A stretch of 5,517 nt of DNA from Burkholderiaceae bacterium (GTDB taxonomy: Bacteria; Pseudomonadota; Gammaproteobacteria; Burkholderiales; Burkholderiaceae_C), in the NCBI GenBank assembly GCA_023262645.1, contig JALRAA010000123.1, positions 1-5,517 on the forward strand, given 5' to 3'. Under the pieces are notes generated by a model, which was not told the DNA's origin, searched no databases, and saw nothing but the letters and a program-made list of their open reading frames with translations. The translations under genes were made by a program, and so were the position numbers. Position 1 is the stretch's first letter. Each line of letters begins with the position of its first letter. Positions 1 to 5,517 of the stretch are shown one piece after another.

Positions 1-248
1 AGCAACAAGGTCGATTGCGGGTTCACATTGACGAAAACGATTTCAATCGCAGCGGTTTGCGGTTGGTACCGTTGACAGACTTCACAAACGCCTTCAAACA
101 GCACGCCGATGCGGGCGGTCAAATCGCTGCGCGGTAAGTGGGTGGTGGTGATGGTGCCGCTGGCCACATAGTGCAATTGTCCGTTCGCCCATTGCACCAC
201 CCCAAAGCCGGTGGTTTGCAAACCGGGGTCAATACCCAAAATAATCAT
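1..248 (-). CDS. ruvC: Crossover junction endodeoxyribonuclease RuvC (N-terminal part, cut by window edge)
   Basis: RuvC is the Holliday junction resolvase. As a dimer with RuvAB it nicks four-way junctions symmetrically during recombinational repair. My translation of the minus strand from ATG at 248-246 gives 82 codons before the window edge. It opens with the RuvC signature MIILGIDPGLQTTGFGVV. The first catalytic aspartate is D7 and the second acidic residue is E69 in AIEIVFVN, equivalent to E66 of the E. coli enzyme. The following VNVNPQSTLL matches the stretch leading into the LGQARG motif, which lies off the window. The remaining catalytic aspartates (about D138 and D141) are also outside. 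The start codon overlaps the mtgA stop as ATGA, so translation is probably coupled to mtgA. No ruvA or ruvB is visible. Identification is firm; whether the gene is intact cannot be judged. Confidence 0.95.
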   Translation of the reverse strand, partial: MIILGIDPGLQTTGFGVVQWANGQLHYVASGTITTTHLPRSDLTARIGVLFEGVCEVCQRYQPQTAAIEIVFVNVNPQSTLL

Positions 249-991
249 GGCAACACCGCCGAAGCCATGCGACCTTGAATCACTTGGGCTCGCTCTGCCA
301 AATAAGGTGATTGGGGCAATTTTTCAAAATATTTGGGTCGCGGCAACATGACCGCCAAGCGCGCCGACTCCCAGGGGTTGAGTTGTGATGCAGGCTTGGA
401 AAAGTAATGTTGCGCCGCGGCTTGCGCACCGAACACGCCTTTGCCCCATTCCACATGGTTGAGGTAAATCTCCAAGATGCGTTGTTTGCTGAGAAATGTT
501 TCCAGTGCCAACGTAATCACCAACTCTTGCCCTTTGCGCAGAAAATTTCTTTCACCAGAAAGAAATAAATTTTTTGCCAACTGTTGGGTGATGGTGGAAC
601 CCCCAACCACTTTGGGCGCTTTGCCGTTGCCGCTGGCGCGGGCCTGGGCTTTTTCGTTGCGCGTCCAGGCTTTTTCAATGGCTTGCCATTGCACCCCATC
701 GTGGCTGGCGAATAAATCGTCTTCCGAAGCAATCACCGCACGGCTCAGCGATGGGTGGATGCGCGTGGCGGGCACCCATTGCTGACGCCAACGAAAGCTT
801 TGGTCAGATTTCAATATTTGTACGATTTGCGATCGTTCAAACGCAGAAGATTGGGGATCGACAAAACGCATCATGGCCACACGCGCCACAAAATACAGTT
901 GCAATCCAAGACCGGACAACACCACCAACAGCAGCCATCGGCGAAGCAGTGCGCCGCGACCAAAGGATTTGCGGGCCGTGGCTTTGTTCAT
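245..991 (-). CDS. mtgA: Monofunctional biosynthetic peptidoglycan transglycosylase MtgA
   Basis: MtgA is an inner-membrane family GT51 enzyme that polymerises lipid II into glycan strands and lacks a transpeptidase domain. The 248-residue product has a basic N-terminus, one membrane anchor at about residues 18-38 and then a complete GT51 domain. Visible motifs in order are EDDLFASHDG at 90-99 (catalytic Glu E90), GGSTITQQLAKN at 130-141, RKGQE at 152-156 (second catalytic Glu probably E156) and KQRILEIYLNHVEWG at 169-183. Length is close to E. coli MtgA, about 240 residues, and no PBP transpeptidase domain follows. ATG at 991-989 overlaps the TGA of the tonB-like gene by 4 nt, and its own TGA overlaps the ruvC ATG. 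No convincing Shine-Dalgarno precedes it, so expression is probably coupled to the upstream gene. It looks intact. Confidence 0.96.
   Translation of the reverse strand: MNKATARKSFGRGALLRRWLLLVVLSGLGLQLYFVARVAMMRFVDPQSSAFERSQIVQILKSDQSFRWRQQWVPATRIHPSLSRAVIASEDDLFASHDGVQWQAIEKAWTRNEKAQARASGNGKAPKVVGGSTITQQLAKNLFLSGERNFLRKGQELVITLALETFLSKQRILEIYLNHVEWGKGVFGAQAAAQHYFSKPASQLNPWESARLAVMLPRPKYFEKLPQSPYLAERAQVIQGRMASAVLP
545..566. repeat. Perfect 9-bp inverted repeat with 4-nt loop inside mtgA
   Basis: ATTTCTTTC (545-553) and GAAAGAAAT (558-566) are exact reverse complements around ACCA. A six-T run (570-575) follows on the plus strand. The structure is AU-rich and lies within the mtgA codons for about NLFLSGERNF, just before motif RKGQE. 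It resembles a weak intrinsic terminator for antisense transcription, but a repeat of this size could arise by chance in an AT-rich patch. The inverted repeat itself is certain; a function is not. Confidence 0.4.
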
Positions 992-1842
992 GGCTCAGAG
1001 GATTCGGCTTGCACCGTTTGGTTGCGTTTGAAGGTGTAGCGTGAGACCATGGCCAATTGATCGAACTCTTGTTTCATTTCACGGGTAAACACGCCAAAGG
1101 GCCCAGCCGATGCCGCAATGTCTAAAGCCGCTCTGTCCAATGCGGCAATGCCTGAGCTTTTGAGGATTTGGGTGCTCAAAACCCGACCTTCGGCGTTGAC
1201 TGTCAGCACCATGGTCAGACTGCCGTAGAGTTTTTCACCATGGGCTTGTGGAAAAAAACGCGTGCCACGTTCTTCAATCAGACGGCGCATATGGTGTTGG
1301 TACATCGCAAAACTGACTTCGCGTGTCGCAGGACTGACATAGCGGGTGCGCGGCCTCGCATTTTGTTCGGCGATCCGGCGTTCGATCTCAGCCAACATGT
1401 CGAGCAATTGGCGCTGTTGTTGCGCCTGCGCCGCCGCTTGCGACGCTGTTTGCGGTTGCACAGCGGCATGGACAGCGAGTTGTTGTTTGATGCTGGCCAA
1501 CAGCGCGGTTTGTTGTTGCTTTAGGGGTTGCAACGACGACTGTTGGGCATCGTCTGATTGACCGGCTTGCGATTTGGCCGACATGGGCAGCGGTGACTGT
1601 GTGCGGCCATTGGCAGCTTCACCACCACCTTGTAAATGGGCTTGCGCCAAAGCCTGCGGTTTGTCAGGTGGCGGGCCGTTGCTGCGGCCATTGACCAAAA
1701 TAATATCGAGAGGACTTTGTGTCATCAAGCGGTCAAAGCCTTGCGGGTCGGCCACTTTGAAAGCCAGCAAACCCGCATGCAAACCCACCGACAAGGCGAT
1801 GGCAGCTTGCATGGGCGTGAACTGCATGGGCATAAAAATCAC
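988..1842 (-). CDS. TonB-like energy transducer (TonB C-terminal domain protein)
   Basis: This 284-residue protein has the TonB plan: a short cytoplasmic N-terminus, one membrane segment at about 8-28, a long low-complexity periplasmic spacer and a C-terminal TonB domain at about 175-273. The C-terminal part contains YGSLTMVLTVNAEGRV followed by SSGIAALDRAALDIAASAGPF, typical of the family. In the membrane segment, S18 and H22 keep the SxxxH spacing of E. coli TonB S16/H20, which is needed for ExbB coupling. The spacer is Gln/Ala-rich (about 95-160, possibly coiled coil), not the Pro-Glu/Pro-Lys rod of classical TonB, and no exbB, exbD or receptor gene is adjacent. The true partner is therefore unknown. 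The GTG start at 1842 overlaps the upstream TGA (GTGA); in-frame ATGs at 1833 and 1827 are alternatives, and recalled relatives begin near there. Confidence 0.88.
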   Translation of the reverse strand: MIFMPMQFTPMQAAIALSVGLHAGLLAFKVADPQGFDRLMTQSPLDIILVNGRSNGPPPDKPQALAQAHLQGGGEAANGRTQSPLPMSAKSQAGQSDDAQQSSLQPLKQQQTALLASIKQQLAVHAAVQPQTASQAAAQAQQQRQLLDMLAEIERRIAEQNARPRTRYVSPATREVSFAMYQHHMRRLIEERGTRFFPQAHGEKLYGSLTMVLTVNAEGRVLSTQILKSSGIAALDRAALDIAASAGPFGVFTREMKQEFDQLAMVSRYTFKRNQTVQAESSEP

Positions 1843-3914
1843 GGGGTGTGGTTGGAGACCGCTTCGCCAGTGGCAGGGGCATCGCTGGCCGTGTCATCCA
1901 TGTCCAACGCAATGGCGATCGGGCCAACAGCCGTCTCTTCTTCGGTGTTGTCATCGGTCGGGGGTGATGCCGTTTCTAACAAGCTGACAAATGTGGCCTT
2001 GACGTCCAGCGCCATGGTGTCTACCTGACCGAGTTTCACGCGTACCCATGCGCCACGCTCAAGAGCAGGTGCGCCTGACACGCTCAAGGCCAAGGGTAAA
2101 TGGACTGCCCTGACCAAGGGGGGGTCACCCGGGAAAGCCTTGATCACTGTGGCGTCAATTTCTTCCAATTGGTGTTGTTGTAAATACTTGAGCGTCCAGT
2201 ACCGCTCCATGGTGGCTTGGTGCGTGTTGTAAGCGCTGTACGCGTCTTCAAACGCAGAAACGATGGACATCAAGCTGGCATCTTTGGGCTTGAACGGCGC
2301 GACCAGCGCTGCGGTATTGCCGTGTTGAACGCATGCCACCAATTGCCATTGGTTCACCAGATCGGTGTAACGGCGCAGCGGTGAAGTACTCCATGCATAG
2401 CAAGTCACACCAATGCCAGCATGTGGCAAAGCACGCGTGCCCATGCGAACTTTCACGCCGGGCGCCATGCTGGCTTGGCTGCGGTAGAGGCCAGGCACGC
2501 CCAAGTCGGCCAGCCACTGCCCCCATGTGCTGTTGGCCAAAATCATGGCCTCGGCAACGATCAGGTCCAGGGCTGCACCGCGCGGGCGGATGCTCAGTTG
2601 CACCGACTCTTCGCCGGTAGGGCCATGCGCTGGCACACCCTCGAGTTTGAAATTGAAATCTGGTCGGTTGAATTGCTCGGGTTTGCCGCGCACTTGTTCA
2701 CGCTGTGCTTTGAGGTGTTTGGCCAGCGTGTGCATGAAGGACAAAGCCGCGCGCGGTAAGCCTTGGTCGAGTTGCGGGTCTGGGTGCTGAAACTGGGGGT
2801 CGGTGAGCCACTGCTCGGTCACCACATGGTCGAGTTTGTCATGCCGCAAATTCGCCACGATGGGTACTTGTTCCAAGCGGGTGGTGGTGTGTTCGATCGC
2901 CAGAGTGTGTTCGTTGAAACCCACATACAACGAAAGCGCCGGGCAGGCCCGCCCTTCATCCAAGGTGTAGGTTTGCACCACGCTGTCGGGCAGCATGGTG
3001 ATTTTGTGGCCGGGCATGTAGACCGTGGACAAGCGTTGGCGCGCGACTTGGTCCAGCGCGTCTCCCGGTTGCAAAGCCAGTGCGGGTGCGGCAATGTGAA
3101 TGCCCAGCACCACCGTGCCAGTTCCTAAGCCTTGCACCGACAAGGCGTCGTCGATTTCCGTGGTCTGCGAATCGTCGATGGAATAGGCGGCGACATCGGC
3201 CAGTGGCAGGTCTTTTGGCAAGGCAGGTGCTTGCAGCGCAGGAAAACCTGTGCCCTTGGGGAAATGGTCAAACAAAAACCGTTGCCAGTGGAAGTCATAC
3301 GCGCTTCGGATGGCACCTGCTTTTTGCAGCAAGGTCAGGGGCGCTTGTTGGCTTTGTTTGGCTGCCAGCACCACGGCTTTGTATTCGGGTGCATTTTTGT
3401 CTGGCTTGAACAAAATTTTGTAGAGCTGGGTTTGTATCGGTTCGGGACAAGTGCCTTGTGTCAATTGCTGGGCCCAAGACTCCATCAGTTCTTGCAACGC
3501 TTTTTTCTTTTCGATCGCTGCCAAAGCCTGCGCGATGATGTCTGCAGGGGCTTTTTTGAAATGCCCTTTGCCAGCGCGGCGAAAGTAATGCGGTGCTTCG
3601 CTCAGCTTGAGCAAACAGGCGACTTGTTCGGGCAAACTGGCTTTGTCGCTGAAATATTCGCGGGCGAGATCGGCGAAAGAAAATTCGTCCGGGGGGGCGA
3701 ATTCCCAAGCCAGCTCCAATTCAATGCCGGTGGCCGTGGCGGCTGCCTCGCGCAACAAATCGGCCGGTGCGGGTTTTTCAAACCGCAACAACATGTGCGC
3801 CGCTTTGACCTTGACGCGTTTGCCAGATTCAAGCTCTATTTGGGCGGATGTGTCGGCCTCAGACAGCACGCGACCGCTGTGGAGTTTGCCGGCTTCTTCG
3901 AACAATGCATACAT
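1839..3914 (-). CDS. RNB-domain 3'-5' exoribonuclease (RNase II/R family)
   Basis: This cytoplasmic enzyme should degrade RNA processively from the 3' end. Residues are numbered from the upstream GTG at 3929, which gives 696 aa. I prefer ATG at 3914 (residue 6) because recalled relatives start at the equivalent of MYALFEEAGKL. An N-terminal RNA-binding region (about 1-230) precedes the RNB catalytic domain (about 240-545). The metal site is IDDSQTTEIDDAL at 251-263: D252, D260 and D261 match E. coli RNase II D201, D209 and D210, but the D207 position is E258. The C-terminal RNB signature TSPLRRYTDL lies at 515-524. A weak S1-like region (about 585-652) and an acidic tail (652-696) follow. Its TGA overlaps the tonB-like GTG. 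It is neither canonical rnb nor rnr, so I give no symbol. Two C7 tracts lie in the coding strand. Confidence 0.9.
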   Translation of the reverse strand: MYALFEEAGKLHSGRVLSEADTSAQIELESGKRVKVKAAHMLLRFEKPAPADLLREAAATATGIELELAWEFAPPDEFSFADLAREYFSDKASLPEQVACLLKLSEAPHYFRRAGKGHFKKAPADIIAQALAAIEKKKALQELMESWAQQLTQGTCPEPIQTQLYKILFKPDKNAPEYKAVVLAAKQSQQAPLTLLQKAGAIRSAYDFHWQRFLFDHFPKGTGFPALQAPALPKDLPLADVAAYSIDDSQTTEIDDALSVQGLGTGTVVLGIHIAAPALALQPGDALDQVARQRLSTVYMPGHKITMLPDSVVQTYTLDEGRACPALSLYVGFNEHTLAIEHTTTRLEQVPIVANLRHDKLDHVVTEQWLTDPQFQHPDPQLDQGLPRAALSFMHTLAKHLKAQREQVRGKPEQFNRPDFNFKLEGVPAHGPTGEESVQLSIRPRGAALDLIVAEAMILANSTWGQWLADLGVPGLYRSQASMAPGVKVRMGTRALPHAGIGVTCYAWSTSPLRRYTDLVNQWQLVACVQHGNTAALVAPFKPKDASLMSIVSAFEDAYSAYNTHQATMERYWTLKYLQQHQLEEIDATVIKAFPGDPPLVRAVHLPLALSVSGAPALERGAWVRVKLGQVDTMALDVKATFVSLLETASPPTDDNTEEETAVGPIAIALDMDDTASDAPATGEAVSNHTP

Positions 3915-3921
3915 GGCTGCA

Positions 3922-3951
3922 ATTGTCACACGCGAGGCGTCGGTGTCTCAA
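3922..3951 (-). promoter_or_regulatory. Candidate sigma70 promoter for the RNase operon
   Basis: Read on the minus strand, TTGAGA (complement of 3946-3951) and GACAAT (complement of 3922-3927) are separated by 18 bp. They match the consensus -35 at 5 of 6 bases and the -10 at 4 of 6. A TG one base upstream of the -10 makes it extended-type (TGTGACAAT). It lies in the only intergenic gap and points at the RNase gene. Transcription would begin about 7 nt downstream, practically at ATG 3914, implying a leaderless or near-leaderless mRNA. If GTG 3929 is the true start, the -10 would fall inside the gene and this reading fails. It is a motif match by eye only. Confidence 0.3.
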
Positions 3952-3981
3952 ACTGTGTTGGATTGGGTTGATAATTCCGCC

Positions 3982-5136
3982 ATGGCCTTGAGTTTTGAAA
4001 AACCCTATGTTCTGCGGCAATTCACACACGTGTTGCGCGGCTTTGATGGACAGCTGACGCTGGCGGTTTCTTTGCTCGCCGTCGCGGGTTTGATCACCAT
4101 GTTCGCTTCTGGATATGCCAATGGCATGCGGTTTTGGGACCATGCACGCAATCTGGCATTGGCGTTTTGCATCATGTTTGTGGTGGCGCAAATTCCCCCG
4201 CAACGGTTGATGACATTCGCCGTCCCCATCTACACCGTGGGACTGGCGTTGTTGGTCGGCGTTGCGTTGTTTGGGTTGACGAAAAACGGTGCGCGTCGGT
4301 GGCTCAATGTCGGCATCGTGATCCAACCCAGCGAAATCATGAAGATCGGCATGCCTTTGATGTTGGCTTGGTGGTTTCAAAAACGCGAGGGGCAGTTGCG
4401 GCCTTTGGACTTTTTGATGGCCACTGTGCTGTTGGTCATGCCCGTGGCCTTGATCGCCAAACAACCCGATATGGGCACCGCGATATTGGTGATGGCCGCA
4501 GGCGTGTATGTGTTGTATTTCGCCGGTCTGGGTTGGAAGTGGATCATCCCGCCCATCGTGATTGGTTTGATTAGCGCTGTCTTGTTGGTGGTGTTTGAGC
4601 CGTTGCTTTGTGCAGATGACATGAATTGGCCCTTGTTTCGAGAATACCAACGCCAGCGCGTGTGTACCTTACTAGACCCCTGGCGCGATCCGTTGGGCAA
4701 AGGCTTTCACATCATCCAAGGCATGATCGCCATTGGCTCGGGCGGATTTTTCGGCAAAGGCTTTATGCAGGGCACGCAAACCCATTTGGACTTTATCCCT
4801 GAGCGCACCACCGATTTCATCTTTGCCGCTTATGGCGAAGAGTTTGGCTTGCTGGGCAACTTGTTTTTGATCACCGGTTTTGTTTTTCTGGTGTTGCGCG
4901 GTTTGGCCATTTCGCTGGAAGGCCCCACGCTGTTCGCGCGTTTATTGGCCGGCAGTGTGACCCTGATTTTTTTCACCTACGCATTTGTCAACATGGGCAT
5001 GGTCAGCGGCATATTGCCCGTGGTCGGTGTGCCCTTGCCCTTTATCAGTTATGGAGGTACTGCCATGGTCACGCTCGGCTTTGGCATCGGTATCTTGTTG
5101 TCGGTGGCTAAAGCCAAACAGTTGGTGCAATCATGA
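3982..5136 (+). CDS. rodA: Rod shape-determining protein RodA (SEDS peptidoglycan glycosyltransferase)
   Basis: RodA is the inner-membrane SEDS polymerase of the elongasome. It joins lipid II into glycan strands together with the class B PBP2 (mrdA) and MreBCD. The 384-residue product has about ten membrane segments and the family landmarks in order: GARRW at 103-107, IQPSE at 114-118, KQPDMGTA at 160-167, the periplasmic stretch DPLGKGFHIIQG, FIPERTTDFIFA at 271-282 with probable catalytic D278 (E. coli D262 equivalent), and the SEDS signature FVNMGMVSGILPVVGVPLPF then ISYGGT from about 335. ATG 3982 fits the usual RodA N-terminus. GTG 3943, with GAGG at 3934-3937, is in frame and would add 13 residues. 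The reading frame stays open back to 3607, but that part is antisense to the RNase gene. The stop overlaps the next gene as ATGA. No mrdA is seen upstream. Confidence 0.95.
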   Translation: MALSFEKPYVLRQFTHVLRGFDGQLTLAVSLLAVAGLITMFASGYANGMRFWDHARNLALAFCIMFVVAQIPPQRLMTFAVPIYTVGLALLVGVALFGLTKNGARRWLNVGIVIQPSEIMKIGMPLMLAWWFQKREGQLRPLDFLMATVLLVMPVALIAKQPDMGTAILVMAAGVYVLYFAGLGWKWIIPPIVIGLISAVLLVVFEPLLCADDMNWPLFREYQRQRVCTLLDPWRDPLGKGFHIIQGMIAIGSGGFFGKGFMQGTQTHLDFIPERTTDFIFAAYGEEFGLLGNLFLITGFVFLVLRGLAISLEGPTLFARLLAGSVTLIFFTYAFVNMGMVSGILPVVGVPLPFISYGGTAMVTLGFGIGILLSVAKAKQLVQS

Positions 5137-5517
5137 GTAAAAAAACAGGCATCGTGGGAACGGGGAACATGGGTGGCGGCATGGCCAAACGGTTGTTGGA
5201 TTTGGGCTGGCCGGTGTATGTGCATGACCTAGACACCATCAAGCAGTCCGAATTGCAAACCGCTGGTGCCCATGGCTGTGCGCATGCGGCGGCGGTGGCG
5301 CAGGCCGCCGAAGTGGTGATTGTGTGTGTGATTGACGCCTCCCAAGTGCAACAAGTGTTTGATGGCCCCCACGGCTTGCTGGCGGGTTTGCATGCCGGAC
5401 AAACCGTGGTCATGTGCCCCACGATCGCTCCGGCAGACACGGAACATTTCGCCCAACAACTGCAAGCCATCGGTGTACACATGATCGATGCACCCATGTC
5501 CGGTGGACCCATCCGAG
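5133..5517 (+). CDS. NAD(P)-dependent beta-hydroxyacid dehydrogenase, 3-hydroxyisobutyrate dehydrogenase family (5' part, cut by window edge)
   Basis: The first 128 codons are visible. They encode a Rossmann fold opening with GIVGTGNMGGGMAKRLL, the GxGxMGxxM dinucleotide-binding motif (G9, G11, M13, G14, M17). The second strand ends in YVHDLD; Asp at D32, not Asn-Arg, suggests a preference for NAD over NADP. CPTIAP and DAPMSGGP (S123-G124-G125, the substrate carboxylate-binding loop) are family hallmarks. The catalytic lysine, expected near residue 170, is off the window. Members oxidise 3-hydroxyisobutyrate, L-threonate, D-glycerate or related acids; the substrate cannot be told from this part. 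ATG 5133 overlaps the rodA TGA by 4 nt without a clear Shine-Dalgarno, so it is probably translated after rodA. The second and third codons after Ser are Lys-Lys within an A7 run. Confidence 0.88.
   Translation, partial: MSKKTGIVGTGNMGGGMAKRLLDLGWPVYVHDLDTIKQSELQTAGAHGCAHAAAVAQAAEVVIVCVIDASQVQQVFDGPHGLLAGLHAGQTVVMCPTIAPADTEHFAQQLQAIGVHMIDAPMSGGPIR

Noticed and set aside
1168..2028. Several plus-strand open frames opposite the tonB-like gene
   Set aside because: They are Cys/Arg-rich shadows of the Gln/Ala-rich spacer codons on the minus strand and have no motifs.
3132..3971. 279-codon plus-strand open frame opposite the RNase gene
   Set aside because: It shows no recognisable motif or coherent composition and overlaps the conserved RNB catalytic region and N-terminus read on the other strand.
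3607..3981. Open frame extending rodA upstream by 125 codons
   Set aside because: The extension is antisense to the N-terminal coding region of the RNase, its residues do not look like membrane or RodA sequence, and RodA homology starts at about 3982.
3859..4650. 263-codon minus-strand open frame opposite rodA
   Set aside because: Its translation is rich in His, Gln and Asp with no domain, which is the usual antisense shadow of a hydrophobic TTG/GTG-rich membrane gene. RodA on the plus strand is certain.
5133..5146. A7 run after the dehydrogenase start as a programmed slippage site
   Set aside because: Lys-Lys codons just after a start are common and the frame continues cleanly into the conserved GxGxMG motif, so no slippage needs to be invoked.
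5108..5512. 134-codon minus-strand open frame opposite the dehydrogenase
   Set aside because: Its composition is Cys/Met/Thr-rich with no domain. The plus strand encodes an unmistakable Rossmann dehydrogenase.
1..5517. Search for tRNA, rRNA, CRISPR arrays, insertion sequences, riboswitches and intergenic terminators
   Set aside because: The window is coding almost end to end, with a single gap of about 67 bp. I saw no direct-repeat arrays, transposase motifs, or GC stem followed by a T-run outside genes.

Overview
The window reads as an ordinary chromosomal housekeeping segment of a betaproteobacterium, most likely order Burkholderiales and near Comamonadaceae. This placement rests on the protein types (a long RNase II-family enzyme beside an orphan TonB-like protein and MtgA; a RodA of 384 residues), recalled family resemblance and moderate GC with heavy TTG leucine use. 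No database search was possible. I see no mobile elements, CRISPR arrays, tRNA or rRNA genes.

Layout: positions 1-3914 carry four genes on the minus strand. In transcription order they are an RNB-domain exoribonuclease, a TonB-like energy transducer, the monofunctional peptidoglycan glycosyltransferase MtgA, and RuvC, which is cut by the left edge. Positions 3982-5517 carry two plus-strand genes: rodA, the SEDS peptidoglycan polymerase, and the first third of a beta-hydroxyacid dehydrogenase cut by the right edge. The only non-coding sequence is a divergent gap of about 67 bp (3915-3981), which must hold any local promoters of both units.

Every same-strand junction is a 4-nt start/stop overlap (GTGA at 1839-1842; ATGA at 988-991, 245-248 and 5133-5136). 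I see no strong Shine-Dalgarno sequence before the downstream starts, so translational coupling is likely throughout. Two of the six products build the cell wall: MtgA polymerises glycan strands as an accessory enzyme and RodA is the elongation polymerase. The others act in RNA turnover, periplasmic energy transduction, recombination and small-molecule oxidation.

Nothing here looks like a new biological system. The points most worth checking are the junction architecture, the apparent absence of aroE between the tonB-like gene and mtgA, the placement of rodA away from mrdA, the coupling of rodA to a dehydrogenase, and two C7 tracts inside the RNase gene.
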